Shown: one piece after another, positions 6,344 to 12,942 of the stretch
Position numbering within the stretch: position 1 is the stretch's first letter
Layout: each line of letters opens with the position of its first letter
DNA from: a virus
Reading direction: 5' to 3' (one strand)
Virus record (IMG/VR): IMGVR_UViG_3300044691_000536
Coordinates: 1-21,720 of that record
DNA: 21,720 nt
Made by a program: the position numbers and the translations under genes
The notes under the pieces: generated by a model
The model's input: only the letters and a program-made list of their open reading frames with translations
What the model was told of the DNA's origin: nothing
Databases searched by the model: none

Positions 6344-8799
6344 GCGTTACCGCGGGAGCACCGTTTCCATTCACTGGGTCGATTAGCGGATATATCAACG
6401 CGCCGAACCTGACGTATTCTATAAATGGTGCCACGGCTATCATTCTGCCAGGCGTCACTGCCACCGGATGGTCCACGACACTGACCGTTGCCGGCGCGGG
6501 AACTTACACCATAGTCGTCTCGGACGGGAGCGGAACGACCGGGTCGGTTACTTTTGTGGCGTCATCCGCTACGGAATCAGTCGATAAGACGGACATTAAT
6601 TCTGCCGGTCCAACGATCAATGCCTCTCCTAATCCAGGCACAGCAGGCAGTGGAAATATCATAGCAATTACGCCCGGAGGTCAGCTTAGCGTAAATGGCG
6701 TGGTTATAGCCGCAACAAGTGGGGTTGCCGAAATATATTACAGCAATCATACCGCTTACCAGTTTAATGGAACACAGTGGTTTGCGCCGATTGTAGCTGG
6801 GAATGGTGGAATACTATTCCCGAACAATCCGAAGTCCCCAGAATCATTCCAGAATACTGACATTACGACTGTCGGCCCAACGCTCAATGCTTCTCCTACC
6901 CCAGGCACAGCAGGTAATGGCAATATCATAGCGATCACGCCTGGTGGGCAGGTCAGTGTCAATGGTGTTACTATAGCATCAACAGGCGGGGTCACTGAGC
7001 TATACTATGCCAATCATACCGCTTACCAGTTTAACGGAACCAATTGGTTTGCGCCGATTGTAGCTGGGAATGGTGGAACACTGTTAGCGAACAGTCCGAA
7101 AGTTCGCAATTACCTCGTGGGCTACCGTGACGGCAACCCTAATGACACCACGACAGCAGGACTGTTGGGTTATGCATGGGAGTACACCATCAACAACAGT
7201 GCTCAAGATCCCGGGGGTGGTTCTGGCGTCAGCGGGCTTGGTTCGTCTCCTCATCCTGGCGTGTCGGTCATTATCGACGTGTTTCATCTCGACAACGGCA
7301 CCCCGAGCTATATGGACCCGGTCGTCGCGGGGAATGGTGGGTACAATACCTTCTATACTCAAACTGCGCAGGCGCTTATCCAATATGCAAACCTCATCCA
7401 TGGTGTTCGCATTGATTCTGAGTTCAACGGCAACTGGCAGATTTGGGGAGCGTTTGGCGGCGTCGGACAGGTAATTGACGCAACTACCTATATTAATGGG
7501 TGGCGCAACCTGGCGCAGGCTATCCGTACGGCTCTACCCTTGGCCAAGATTATCTGGAATCCGAACCTTGGGTGGAATAATCCGTATCCATATTATCCTG
7601 GAGATGATCTGGTTGATCTCATTGGGTTTGATGCCTACATGCAGCCGGCATTCTCGGGGACCTCAACATCGGCACAGGTGTGGCAAGACTTCCTGAATGG
7701 TCAAGGTGGCAACAACCTTACTGCCATGGCCGCATTTGGTTTTTCTCACAACAAGCCGCTTTGCTTCCCCGAATGGGGCGACGGATTTGGTGATGGCTAT
7801 TATATCACGCAGTTCGGTGCGTGGATGGATCAACACAACGTTGTTGCTCACTCCTATTGGGACTCCTCTGACGGTCTTACCAATACCACCGCGCTAACGC
7901 AGCTACCAAACAATCAAGCAGCGTTTGTAAAGGCTTTCGGCCATCGGCCCTACACCGGGACATACTGGCCATCACTCACACCTACCGGCGGGGTGTCACC
8001 ACCAGCGCAGGCCACGGCACAAGGGTTTGCCACCTTAACTGGGGGGGCTGAGTTCAACAGCCAGACCGACGTGACGAACGTCATCAACGGTAGTACTGTC
8101 GCGGCCCTCTATAATTTTGATGGTGGGGGGGCGGGGATGCCGGCGAATGGATGGAGCATTTCAAACGGCATCTTGTCAATAACTGCTGCTACCAATCACG
8201 GACAAGGTCTTGAGACGCTATGTAATTCAAATGCCCCGATATCAGTAGGACCTGTCAGCGTCAACGGAAGGAAGACTAATATCGGGACAGGTATGCTCTT
8301 CCGTTATTTCTACATGGAAGCCAGTATTCGGTTCAATTGGCAAGCTGGTCCTGGCGCCGCATTCTGGACGTGGGCATATAATAATGGTGGGGCTCCAAAT
8401 ACATTGGAACTCGATATCGTCGAGGTCGGATCGGATAGCAATGTCTTCTCATTCTGGCACGGCCACGGCTCGGGCGGTGATGACGGTCCTAACACCGGCG
8501 GCAACGCGTCTCTCAACGGGAATTTAACTGGTTGGGCGGTCCCCAATCAGCGGCTTAATAAAAGCAATTCTCCTGCTGTGTTCAATAAATACGGTTTATT
8601 GTGGACTACGGCAAAAGTCGAATGGTATTACAACGATGTTTTGATCCAGAATTTTGCGACCAACACACCTATCCCATGGTCAACTGGGGGGAATCAGACG
8701 GCCAACAGCATTGACAATATGGGGATTATGGCTCTAGCAGCCATCTTCGGAACCTGGAGTGAACAAATGGATATTGACTGGTTCCGCGTCTGGCAATGA
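6340..8799 (+). CDS. Tail-fibre part 3: bifunctional depolymerase, Ig + 2 modules + GH26-like + GH16
   Basis: An 819-residue protein. Order: the remainder of an Ig-like domain (1-73); two 89-residue modules (79-167 and 168-254) with the pattern 'N.TAYQFNGT.WFAPIVAGNGG'; a TIM-barrel glycosidase of clan GH-A, best matching GH26 (about 256-545), with the probable acid/base Glu361 in RIDSEFNGNW and nucleophile Glu478 in CFPEWGDG; and a C-terminal GH16 domain (about 570-819) with the diagnostic ELDIVE motif (Glu690, Asp692, Glu695) and 'FNKYGLLWT..KVEWYYN'. No signal peptide is present, as expected for a virion protein. It likely degrades host surface or exopolysaccharide during adsorption. GH16 is secure; the GH26 family assignment is less so. 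Confidence 0.88.
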   Translation: MSVTAGAPFPFTGSISGYINAPNLTYSINGATAIILPGVTATGWSTTLTVAGAGTYTIVVSDGSGTTGSVTFVASSATESVDKTDINSAGPTINASPNPGTAGSGNIIAITPGGQLSVNGVVIAATSGVAEIYYSNHTAYQFNGTQWFAPIVAGNGGILFPNNPKSPESFQNTDITTVGPTLNASPTPGTAGNGNIIAITPGGQVSVNGVTIASTGGVTELYYANHTAYQFNGTNWFAPIVAGNGGTLLANSPKVRNYLVGYRDGNPNDTTTAGLLGYAWEYTINNSAQDPGGGSGVSGLGSSPHPGVSVIIDVFHLDNGTPSYMDPVVAGNGGYNTFYTQTAQALIQYANLIHGVRIDSEFNGNWQIWGAFGGVGQVIDATTYINGWRNLAQAIRTALPLAKIIWNPNLGWNNPYPYYPGDDLVDLIGFDAYMQPAFSGTSTSAQVWQDFLNGQGGNNLTAMAAFGFSHNKPLCFPEWGDGFGDGYYITQFGAWMDQHNVVAHSYWDSSDGLTNTTALTQLPNNQAAFVKAFGHRPYTGTYWPSLTPTGGVSPPAQATAQGFATLTGGAEFNSQTDVTNVINGSTVAALYNFDGGGAGMPANGWSISNGILSITAATNHGQGLETLCNSNAPISVGPVSVNGRKTNIGTGMLFRYFYMEASIRFNWQAGPGAAFWTWAYNNGGAPNTLELDIVEVGSDSNVFSFWHGHGSGGDDGPNTGGNASLNGNLTGWAVPNQRLNKSNSPAVFNKYGLLWTTAKVEWYYNDVLIQNFATNTPIPWSTGGNQTANSIDNMGIMALAAIFGTWSEQMDIDWFRVWQ

Positions 8800-9368
8800 A
8801 ATACTTCCGGCAGGTCATGTCCGGGATCGATGTGCAGCCGCTGCTGGCGCAGATCGAGGGGCATCCAGAGTTGTGGTCTCGCACTGGCGCATGGACAGAC
8901 GGAAAACAGAGCGTCCTGGCCAAGATGGAAACTGGTCTGGCTGCCAAGCGTATTGAGTTGCGCTACAACACGACGCCCGCCGGGTTGCCGAAGCATCCAA
9001 AACATTGGAACCGCGCGGCATGGCCTATTCTTACCGAGGCGACAAAGCTGATCGCAGCGTTGCAGTTCGCGCTTGGCGGAATTGAGATGCTTGGCCGTTG
9101 TATTATTTCCCGAATGGCCCCGGGTGAGGTCATCGCGCCACACACGCATGAGGTTCAGTTTGGGCTGCCGCCGATATTCGAGACGTATCAAATCCCGTTA
9201 CAGGTCGATCGGGGGGTCAGGTTCTATTGCGGCTATGAGGATTGCTACATGGAACCGGGAACTGCATGGACATTCCCCAATCAAGTTGAGCATACCGTGC
9301 ACAACGGCAGCTACCGAGATCGTATTTCCATGATGGTTGATATCAGGCCGTTGGGAGTGAACAGATGA
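8796..9368 (+). CDS. Aspartyl/asparaginyl beta-hydroxylase-like Fe(II)/2-oxoglutarate oxygenase
   Basis: A 190-residue double-stranded beta-helix protein. The motif PGEVIAPHT places a metal ligand at His116. The second is His166 in 'NQVEHTVHNGSYRDR', and Arg176, ten residues later, matches the 2-oxoglutarate-binding Arg spacing known from human AspH (His725/Arg735). No Asp/Glu ligand is obvious, consistent with the two-His AspH type. It overlaps the depolymerase stop by four bases (ATGA). Family role: hydroxylation of Asp/Asn/His or related side chains. Here it might modify a fibre or capsid protein, or a host protein; that is inference. Confidence 0.75.
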   Translation: MKYFRQVMSGIDVQPLLAQIEGHPELWSRTGAWTDGKQSVLAKMETGLAAKRIELRYNTTPAGLPKHPKHWNRAAWPILTEATKLIAALQFALGGIEMLGRCIISRMAPGEVIAPHTHEVQFGLPPIFETYQIPLQVDRGVRFYCGYEDCYMEPGTAWTFPNQVEHTVHNGSYRDRISMMVDIRPLGVNR

Positions 9369-9583
9369 GCCGCATCACTCAGGAAGAACTACCCCTTTGG
9401 CCGCTGCCGCGTTGGCCATCCGCGGCCTATCTCGCCGACGCGTTCACACTCTATCTAGTCGCCTCTGTTTGTGTAGGATTGCTTGTTTTCGGCGGGATCG
9501 TTGTCGTCGCACGGCCTCTATGGGCGATGATATTTGTTGCTGGCGTTATGGCCGGTTGGTGGTGGGTAATGAAATGGTTATGA
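9365..9583 (+). CDS. Small two-helix membrane protein
   Basis: A 72-residue protein with a polar N terminus (1-22) and two hydrophobic helices (about 24-47 and 51-71), the second Trp-rich and reaching the C terminus. It is coupled by ATGA to the oxygenase upstream and by ATGA to the next gene. Size and topology would fit a class II holin, but no endolysin is adjacent, so I leave it as a membrane protein of unknown role. Confidence 0.65.
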   Translation: MSRITQEELPLWPLPRWPSAAYLADAFTLYLVASVCVGLLVFGGIVVVARPLWAMIFVAGVMAGWWWVMKWL

Positions 9584-9765
9584 CTTTGTGGGTCATACTT
9601 TCTCTGGCCACTATTGGCGGACCTCAGGCAGGTTTTTCGGTCTTCGATAGCGAGGAAGCCTGTCAAAATGCGCTCCCAGCACAGGACGAGAAAGTGCAAA
9701 TAACCGGGCGGCTTTGGGTGTGTGCCCCAATCGCGTTGCATACAGATAAAGCGCCAGGACGTTAG
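9580..9765 (+). CDS. Small protein with N-terminal hydrophobic segment
   Basis: A 61-residue protein from ATG 9580, inside the ATGA stop-start overlap with the preceding gene. Residues 1-19 are hydrophobic and could be a short signal peptide or anchor, followed by 'FSVFDSEEACQNALP' and a second Cys in 'LWVCAPI'. The two cysteines suggest a small disulfide-bonded periplasmic domain. The pattern 'F.S.EAC..A...' recurs in small secreted phage and bacterial proteins of unknown function. Confidence 0.6.
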   Translation: MTLWVILSLATIGGPQAGFSVFDSEEACQNALPAQDEKVQITGRLWVCAPIALHTDKAPGR

Positions 9766-9784
9766 CCCGTCGGGAGGCGTAAAC

Positions 9785-10303
9785 ATGTCAGACCTAACCA
9801 TTCAACTCCCCCTACTAAACGAGCGCCAGATCGAGGCCCACGCGCGCTTCCGGGAAGTCAGGAAGGCACTGCTCGTGCGTCCCCGGCGGTGGGGAGCGAC
9901 GACGCTGGCGATGACCGTGGCAGTGGATGCCGTGACCAAGGGGCGGCGGGTTGGATGGTTTGATGGCCTTCCTGGTGTTGGTTCGTTCGATGAGATCGCA
10001 GCCATGCTGGAGCCGGTTGCTACATCGGTTTCTAGGCCGTGCGAGACACCGATTCGACGGAATTGGGTGCGACAGGGGGATAGCGTCATACGAACCAGTG
10101 TTCGGGGGCTATTTCTGTTCTATGACGCAGCCAGCAAATTAGCGGGTCATGCCCGGTCTTTCGATTTGGTCATCGTTGATAACACGACCCACTGCACTTC
10201 TGCGATGCAGTGCAGCATGTTCGGTGATGATACGCGTGTGCTTGTGCTTCTGTCTGATGAAGATGTGGTGCCGCAAGAGTTCGCGCATCTGGCGCGGATT
10301 TAA
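9785..10303 (+). CDS. ATPase-dead truncated paralogue of terminase large subunit
   Basis: A 172-residue protein from ATG 9785 (GGAGG 7-8 bases upstream). It aligns along its whole length with the first ~165 residues of the terminase that follows: RRWGATT (34-40) against RRWGKTD, AVDAVTKGRRVGWF against AVDAAVKGKAVGWF, LAGHARSFDLVIVDN (119-133) against LAGRSRHYHIVIMDE, and VLVLLSDED against VLVISNTNG. The Walker A Lys is Ala38 and the Walker B Asp-Glu is Asp132-Asn133, so ATP hydrolysis should be lost. The nuclease domain is absent. The open frame and good ribosome site argue for a maintained protein rather than debris. It may regulate or cap the terminase; unproven. Confidence 0.8.
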   Translation: MSDLTIQLPLLNERQIEAHARFREVRKALLVRPRRWGATTLAMTVAVDAVTKGRRVGWFDGLPGVGSFDEIAAMLEPVATSVSRPCETPIRRNWVRQGDSVIRTSVRGLFLFYDAASKLAGHARSFDLVIVDNTTHCTSAMQCSMFGDDTRVLVLLSDEDVVPQEFAHLARI

Positions 10304-10306
10304 GCC

Positions 10307-11662
10307 GTGCGCGAGATCGAGGTCCGTGTCCCGACGTTTTACCCAGCGCAGGTTGCGGCGTTCAACACATGGCGAAAGAACCGTTTTGTTGTTGGAAGAT
10401 GCGGGAGACGGTGGGGTAAGACGGATTTTGGCAAGGTCATCGCGGTAGACGCTGCGGTCAAGGGTAAGGCAGTAGGTTGGTTCGCGCCGAATTACAAAAT
10501 CCAAACAGAAGCTTACGCTGAAATTGCGGCTGCGCTTCGGCCGGTTAAGACAGAGTCATCCGAGATGAAGGGCCTGATCCGCACCATGAAGGGCGGCAGG
10601 ATCGACTTCTGGACGACAAATGACCCTCTGGCCGGCCGGTCTCGGCATTACCACATTGTCATTATGGATGAAGCAGCGTTCATGAAAGAGAACGCCATCG
10701 ACATCTGGGACCAGGCGATCGAGCCGACGCTCTATGACTACACCGGCAAGGTACTGGTAATATCGAACACGAACGGGATTTCTCCAGCTAACTTTCTCCA
10801 TATGCTGTGTGAGCCAGATGCCGTGCGGCCCGCTGGAACACCCGGCCCGGAGCGGGGGTTTGTCGAGTTCCACGGAACGATCTATGACAATCCGCACCTT
10901 CCGAAAAGAAAGGCAGGTGAATCAGATGCGGCTCATGCGACCCGGCGCGCGGAGAACATTGAGACGCTTCGTAAGACGAAGCACCCACTCGTCTGGCGGC
11001 AGGAATATCTCGCTGAGTTCGTTGACTTCAGCGGCGATGCGTTCTTTCTGAAGGAGTGGCTATTAGTCAATGGCAAGGCCGTGCCATATCCACGCAATTG
11101 CGACTTTGTTTATGCGGTCATTGATACGGCAGTAAAGTCCGGTCGGGAGCATGACGGCCTGGCGGTCACCTTCTTTGCCAACGATGAGTATTCAGGCAAG
11201 CCACCGATCACGGTACTCGATTGGGACATCTCGAACCTTGAGGGGTCTTTGCTTGAAGCATGGCTTCCGAACGTGTTCCGTCGCCTCGAAGAGCTGGCCA
11301 AGCTGTGCGGCGCGCGGGCTGGATCGCTTGGTGCCTGGATCGAGGACAAGGTGTCTGGCACGATCTTGCTACAGCAAGGCCGGCGAAAGGGCTGGCCGGT
11401 CCATGAGATCGATTCGGAGCTAACGGCAGTCGGCAAGGATGAGCGCGCGGTTTCGGTTTCGGGCTACGTGGTCAGCGACAAGGTCAAGATATCGGAGTTC
11501 GCGTGGGATAAGACGAGCCCCTACAAGGGCGTCCATCGCAATCACTTCCGGGCTCAAGTTCTGGGGTTCCGCGTGGGCGCGAAGGGGAATCAGGTTGACG
11601 ATTTACTCGATACATTCACGTATGGGATTGCGATAGGTCTCGGCAACCAGGACGGATATTAG
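10307..11662 (+). CDS. terL: Terminase large subunit (ATPase + nuclease)
   Basis: A 451-residue packaging motor. ATPase domain: Walker A GRCGRRWGKT (30-39, Lys38), Walker B IVIMDE (117-122, Asp121 and catalytic Glu122), coupling motif VISNTNG (151-157). The C-terminal RNase H-like nuclease has the expected acidic residues: Asp in 'VYAVIDTA', Glu-Asp in 'GAWIEDKVSG' and Asp-Asp in 'GNQVDDLLDTFTYG'. The start is GTG 10307, three bases after the dead paralogue's stop, so the two are co-transcribed and probably co-translated. It pumps DNA into the prohead through the portal and cuts genome ends. Length is normal for the family. Confidence 0.93.
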   Translation: MREIEVRVPTFYPAQVAAFNTWRKNRFVVGRCGRRWGKTDFGKVIAVDAAVKGKAVGWFAPNYKIQTEAYAEIAAALRPVKTESSEMKGLIRTMKGGRIDFWTTNDPLAGRSRHYHIVIMDEAAFMKENAIDIWDQAIEPTLYDYTGKVLVISNTNGISPANFLHMLCEPDAVRPAGTPGPERGFVEFHGTIYDNPHLPKRKAGESDAAHATRRAENIETLRKTKHPLVWRQEYLAEFVDFSGDAFFLKEWLLVNGKAVPYPRNCDFVYAVIDTAVKSGREHDGLAVTFFANDEYSGKPPITVLDWDISNLEGSLLEAWLPNVFRRLEELAKLCGARAGSLGAWIEDKVSGTILLQQGRRKGWPVHEIDSELTAVGKDERAVSVSGYVVSDKVKISEFAWDKTSPYKGVHRNHFRAQVLGFRVGAKGNQVDDLLDTFTYGIAIGLGNQDGY

Positions 11663-11694
11663 ATGGTTGCTGCGGGCCAGACTCGACACTGGCT

Positions 11695-11817
11695 ATGAGT
11701 GCTCTTGCTCTGATGCCGGACTCGAACCGGCAATTGGATAAACCGACTCGCACGGGCCGCCCTTGTGCTCAAGGACAAGGCGGATCGAAGGATTTCGCCT
11801 TCGCCGCCAGCGTATAA
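11695..11817 (+). CDS. Possible small ORF in terL-downstream gap
   Basis: A 40-codon frame from ATG 11695 with no known domain. The surrounding 11663-11919 stretch is rich in hairpins: TGCCGG/CCGGCA at 11714-11732, CCTTG/CAAGG at 11761-11774, and an 11-bp bulged stem at 11779-11808. It may be an RNA element rather than a protein. No clear ribosome site is seen. Confidence 0.25.
   Translation: MSALALMPDSNRQLDKPTRTGRPCAQGQGGSKDFAFAASV
11779..11808 (+). other. Strong bulged hairpin downstream of terL
   Basis: GGCGG (11779-11783), a two-base bulge, then CGAAGG (11786-11791), loop ATTTCG, then CCTTCG (11798-11803) and CCGCC (11804-11808): an 11-bp stem with no T tract behind it. It could be a Rho-assisted end or an mRNA processing/stability element between the terminase and portal segments. 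Confidence 0.45.
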
Positions 11818-11919
11818 CCATTATTCCGCCAATCGAGCGTGTCCTTCCACGCCGCCGCAGCAACCAGCCTTGATCTATGCCACGATCAGCTGACGATGTA
11901 AAGGGACGGGTATTAGAAG

Positions 11920-12366
11920 ATGATCGCAGCCACCCCAGGGTCTACTGGCCGATCCCGCTTTATATTGCTGTGCGACATAGAAGTCGATGATGGGCATGTC
12001 GCTATCCGGGTAGTCGATGATGTAGATTATTACATGATGGAAGACGCGAGGGGAAACTTCAGTTTGTTGTGCCGCCCTGAAGGCAGTGATGAAAGCCCTA
12101 ATTGGCCGCTTCCTAACGATGAGCAAATGACAGAATCTGTCAAAAGCCGGATGACTGGCAGAGATGTACCTATCCCACCCTCCGGAGCGCTGCCTCCACC
12201 TGGCGCGACGATCGAGAGCGGAGATCGTGCGGACAAACGCTGCATAGAAGCTGCCACCGAGGTTATGGCTCAACGCATGGTTGGCCTTGTCTTGTTTAAG
12301 GACATGGAGGCTGCGATTGATGCCTACTTAGCATCTGCCGCAAAGCACGGGTGGAAACTGAAATGA
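11920..12366 (+). CDS. Hypothetical protein
   Basis: A 148-residue soluble protein. Residues 15-45 form a beta-rich, acidic segment (LLCDIEVDDGHVAIRVVDDVDYYMM); a proline-rich linker lies at about 85-95; and the C-terminal 45 residues look like two helices ending 'AAIDAYLASAAKHGWKLK', a tail style common in small phage proteins. No family recognised, and the ribosome site is weak. It sits between terL and the portal. Confidence 0.55.
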   Translation: MIAATPGSTGRSRFILLCDIEVDDGHVAIRVVDDVDYYMMEDARGNFSLLCRPEGSDESPNWPLPNDEQMTESVKSRMTGRDVPIPPSGALPPPGATIESGDRADKRCIEAATEVMAQRMVGLVLFKDMEAAIDAYLASAAKHGWKLK

Positions 12367-12378
12367 TGGCGCGTTGAT

Positions 12379-12525
12379 GTGACGCTCTACCCGCACAAAA
12401 GCTTTTGGGTCAGCGTTGCACAGATCGTGATTATCGTTGTGGGATTGATGATGATCTGGTGCTTTACGCTGCCTTATCGAACGACCGTTAGCTACTCGCC
12501 GTTGGGAGTGTCAAGTGGGCGATAG
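12379..12525 (+). CDS. Very small single-pass membrane protein
   Basis: A 48-residue frame from GTG 12379, 12 bases after the previous stop. It has one strong transmembrane helix (about residues 10-31, 'VSVAQIVIIVVGLMMIWCFTL') and a polar C-terminal tail. It overlaps the next gene's GTG (12515) by 11 bases. The hydrophobic pattern and coupling make coding plausible although it is short. Function unknown. Confidence 0.45.
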   Translation: MTLYPHKSFWVSVAQIVIIVVGLMMIWCFTLPYRTTVSYSPLGVSSGR

Positions 12526-12721
12526 TGCCTATGAGAAGAGCGCGGAGGCTGCAGATACCCGCATGGCGCGTGTAGAGGCGCTGGCGGCTGATATCCTCGC
12601 TGACCTGGCACGCAAGCCCACGGTGGCCTGTCTGTGTGACATGGTGGGCGTGGTGGTGGGTGTGGCCGCGTCCTTGATCGTCGTGTTCGTCGGTGTGCTT
12701 ATATACTTGGCATCGCGTTAA
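12515..12721 (+). CDS. Small C-tail-anchored membrane protein
   Basis: A 68-residue protein starting at GTG 12515 (GGGAGTG just upstream). The first 40 residues are an Ala-rich amphipathic helix (EKSAEAADTRMARVEALAAD), and residues 44-66 form a Val-rich transmembrane helix at the C terminus. It overlaps the preceding tiny membrane protein. No family recognised; the topology resembles spanin or holin accessory proteins, but this is not enough for a call. Confidence 0.55.
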   Translation: MGDSAYEKSAEAADTRMARVEALAADILADLARKPTVACLCDMVGVVVGVAASLIVVFVGVLIYLASR

Positions 12722-12735
12722 AAGCCTTTCCCAGC

Positions 12736-12942
12736 ATGGCTAACCTACCTGACTTTCAGACGGTTTTGCGTCAGATCGGCGAGCGCGTGCTTTGTCGTGA
12801 TCGTGGCATTCCCGTATCCGAATTGGATAGCGAGCTTGAACGGCTGGGCAACATGGTGGTGAAAATCGACGTAGCCAGGGCCAGGGCGGTGGATGCGGTG
12901 ACCAAGGGTCATAATGTCGGGTGGTTTGCGCCAGATGGCTGA
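12736..12942 (+). CDS. Chimeric small protein with a terminase-like fragment
   Basis: A 68-residue frame. Its first part, MANLPDFQTVLRQIGERVL, is encoded by a sequence repeated near the MuF gene. Its last 20 residues (AVDAVTKGHNVGWFAPDG) match the segment just after Walker A in both terL (AVDAAVKGKAVGWFAP) and the dead paralogue (AVDAVTKGRRVGWF). There is no Walker motif, so it cannot be an ATPase. Its stop lies inside the portal start region (ATGGCTGA at 12935-12942). It is probably a recombination remnant that is still translated, or a coupling leader for the portal. Confidence 0.5.
   Translation: MANLPDFQTVLRQIGERVLCRDRGIPVSELDSELERLGNMVVKIDVARARAVDAVTKGHNVGWFAPDG
12742..12764 (+). repeat. 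23-bp exact direct repeat, copy 1 (upstream of portal)
   Basis: These 23 bases are identical to 16745-16767, and similarity continues for about a dozen further bases. Each copy lies just upstream of a head gene (portal here, MuF there) and encodes NLPDFQTV in the same frame of a small ORF. Confidence 0.8.

Noticed and set aside
4522-8799. Diversity-generating retroelement acting on the fibre
   Set aside because: No reverse transcriptase, template repeat or adenine-biased variable region is visible; the repeats are ordinary protein-domain duplications.
9365-9765. Holin/spanin pair
   Set aside because: Size and topology would allow it, but no endolysin lies nearby and no specific motif is present, so only membrane or exported proteins are called.
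11714-11732. tRNA-like T-arm on the minus strand (GG-TTCGAGT-CC loop with a 6-bp stem), possible tRNA or attachment-site fragment
   Set aside because: No matching acceptor stem, anticodon arm or CCA-side pairing could be built around it; treated as a chance hairpin.
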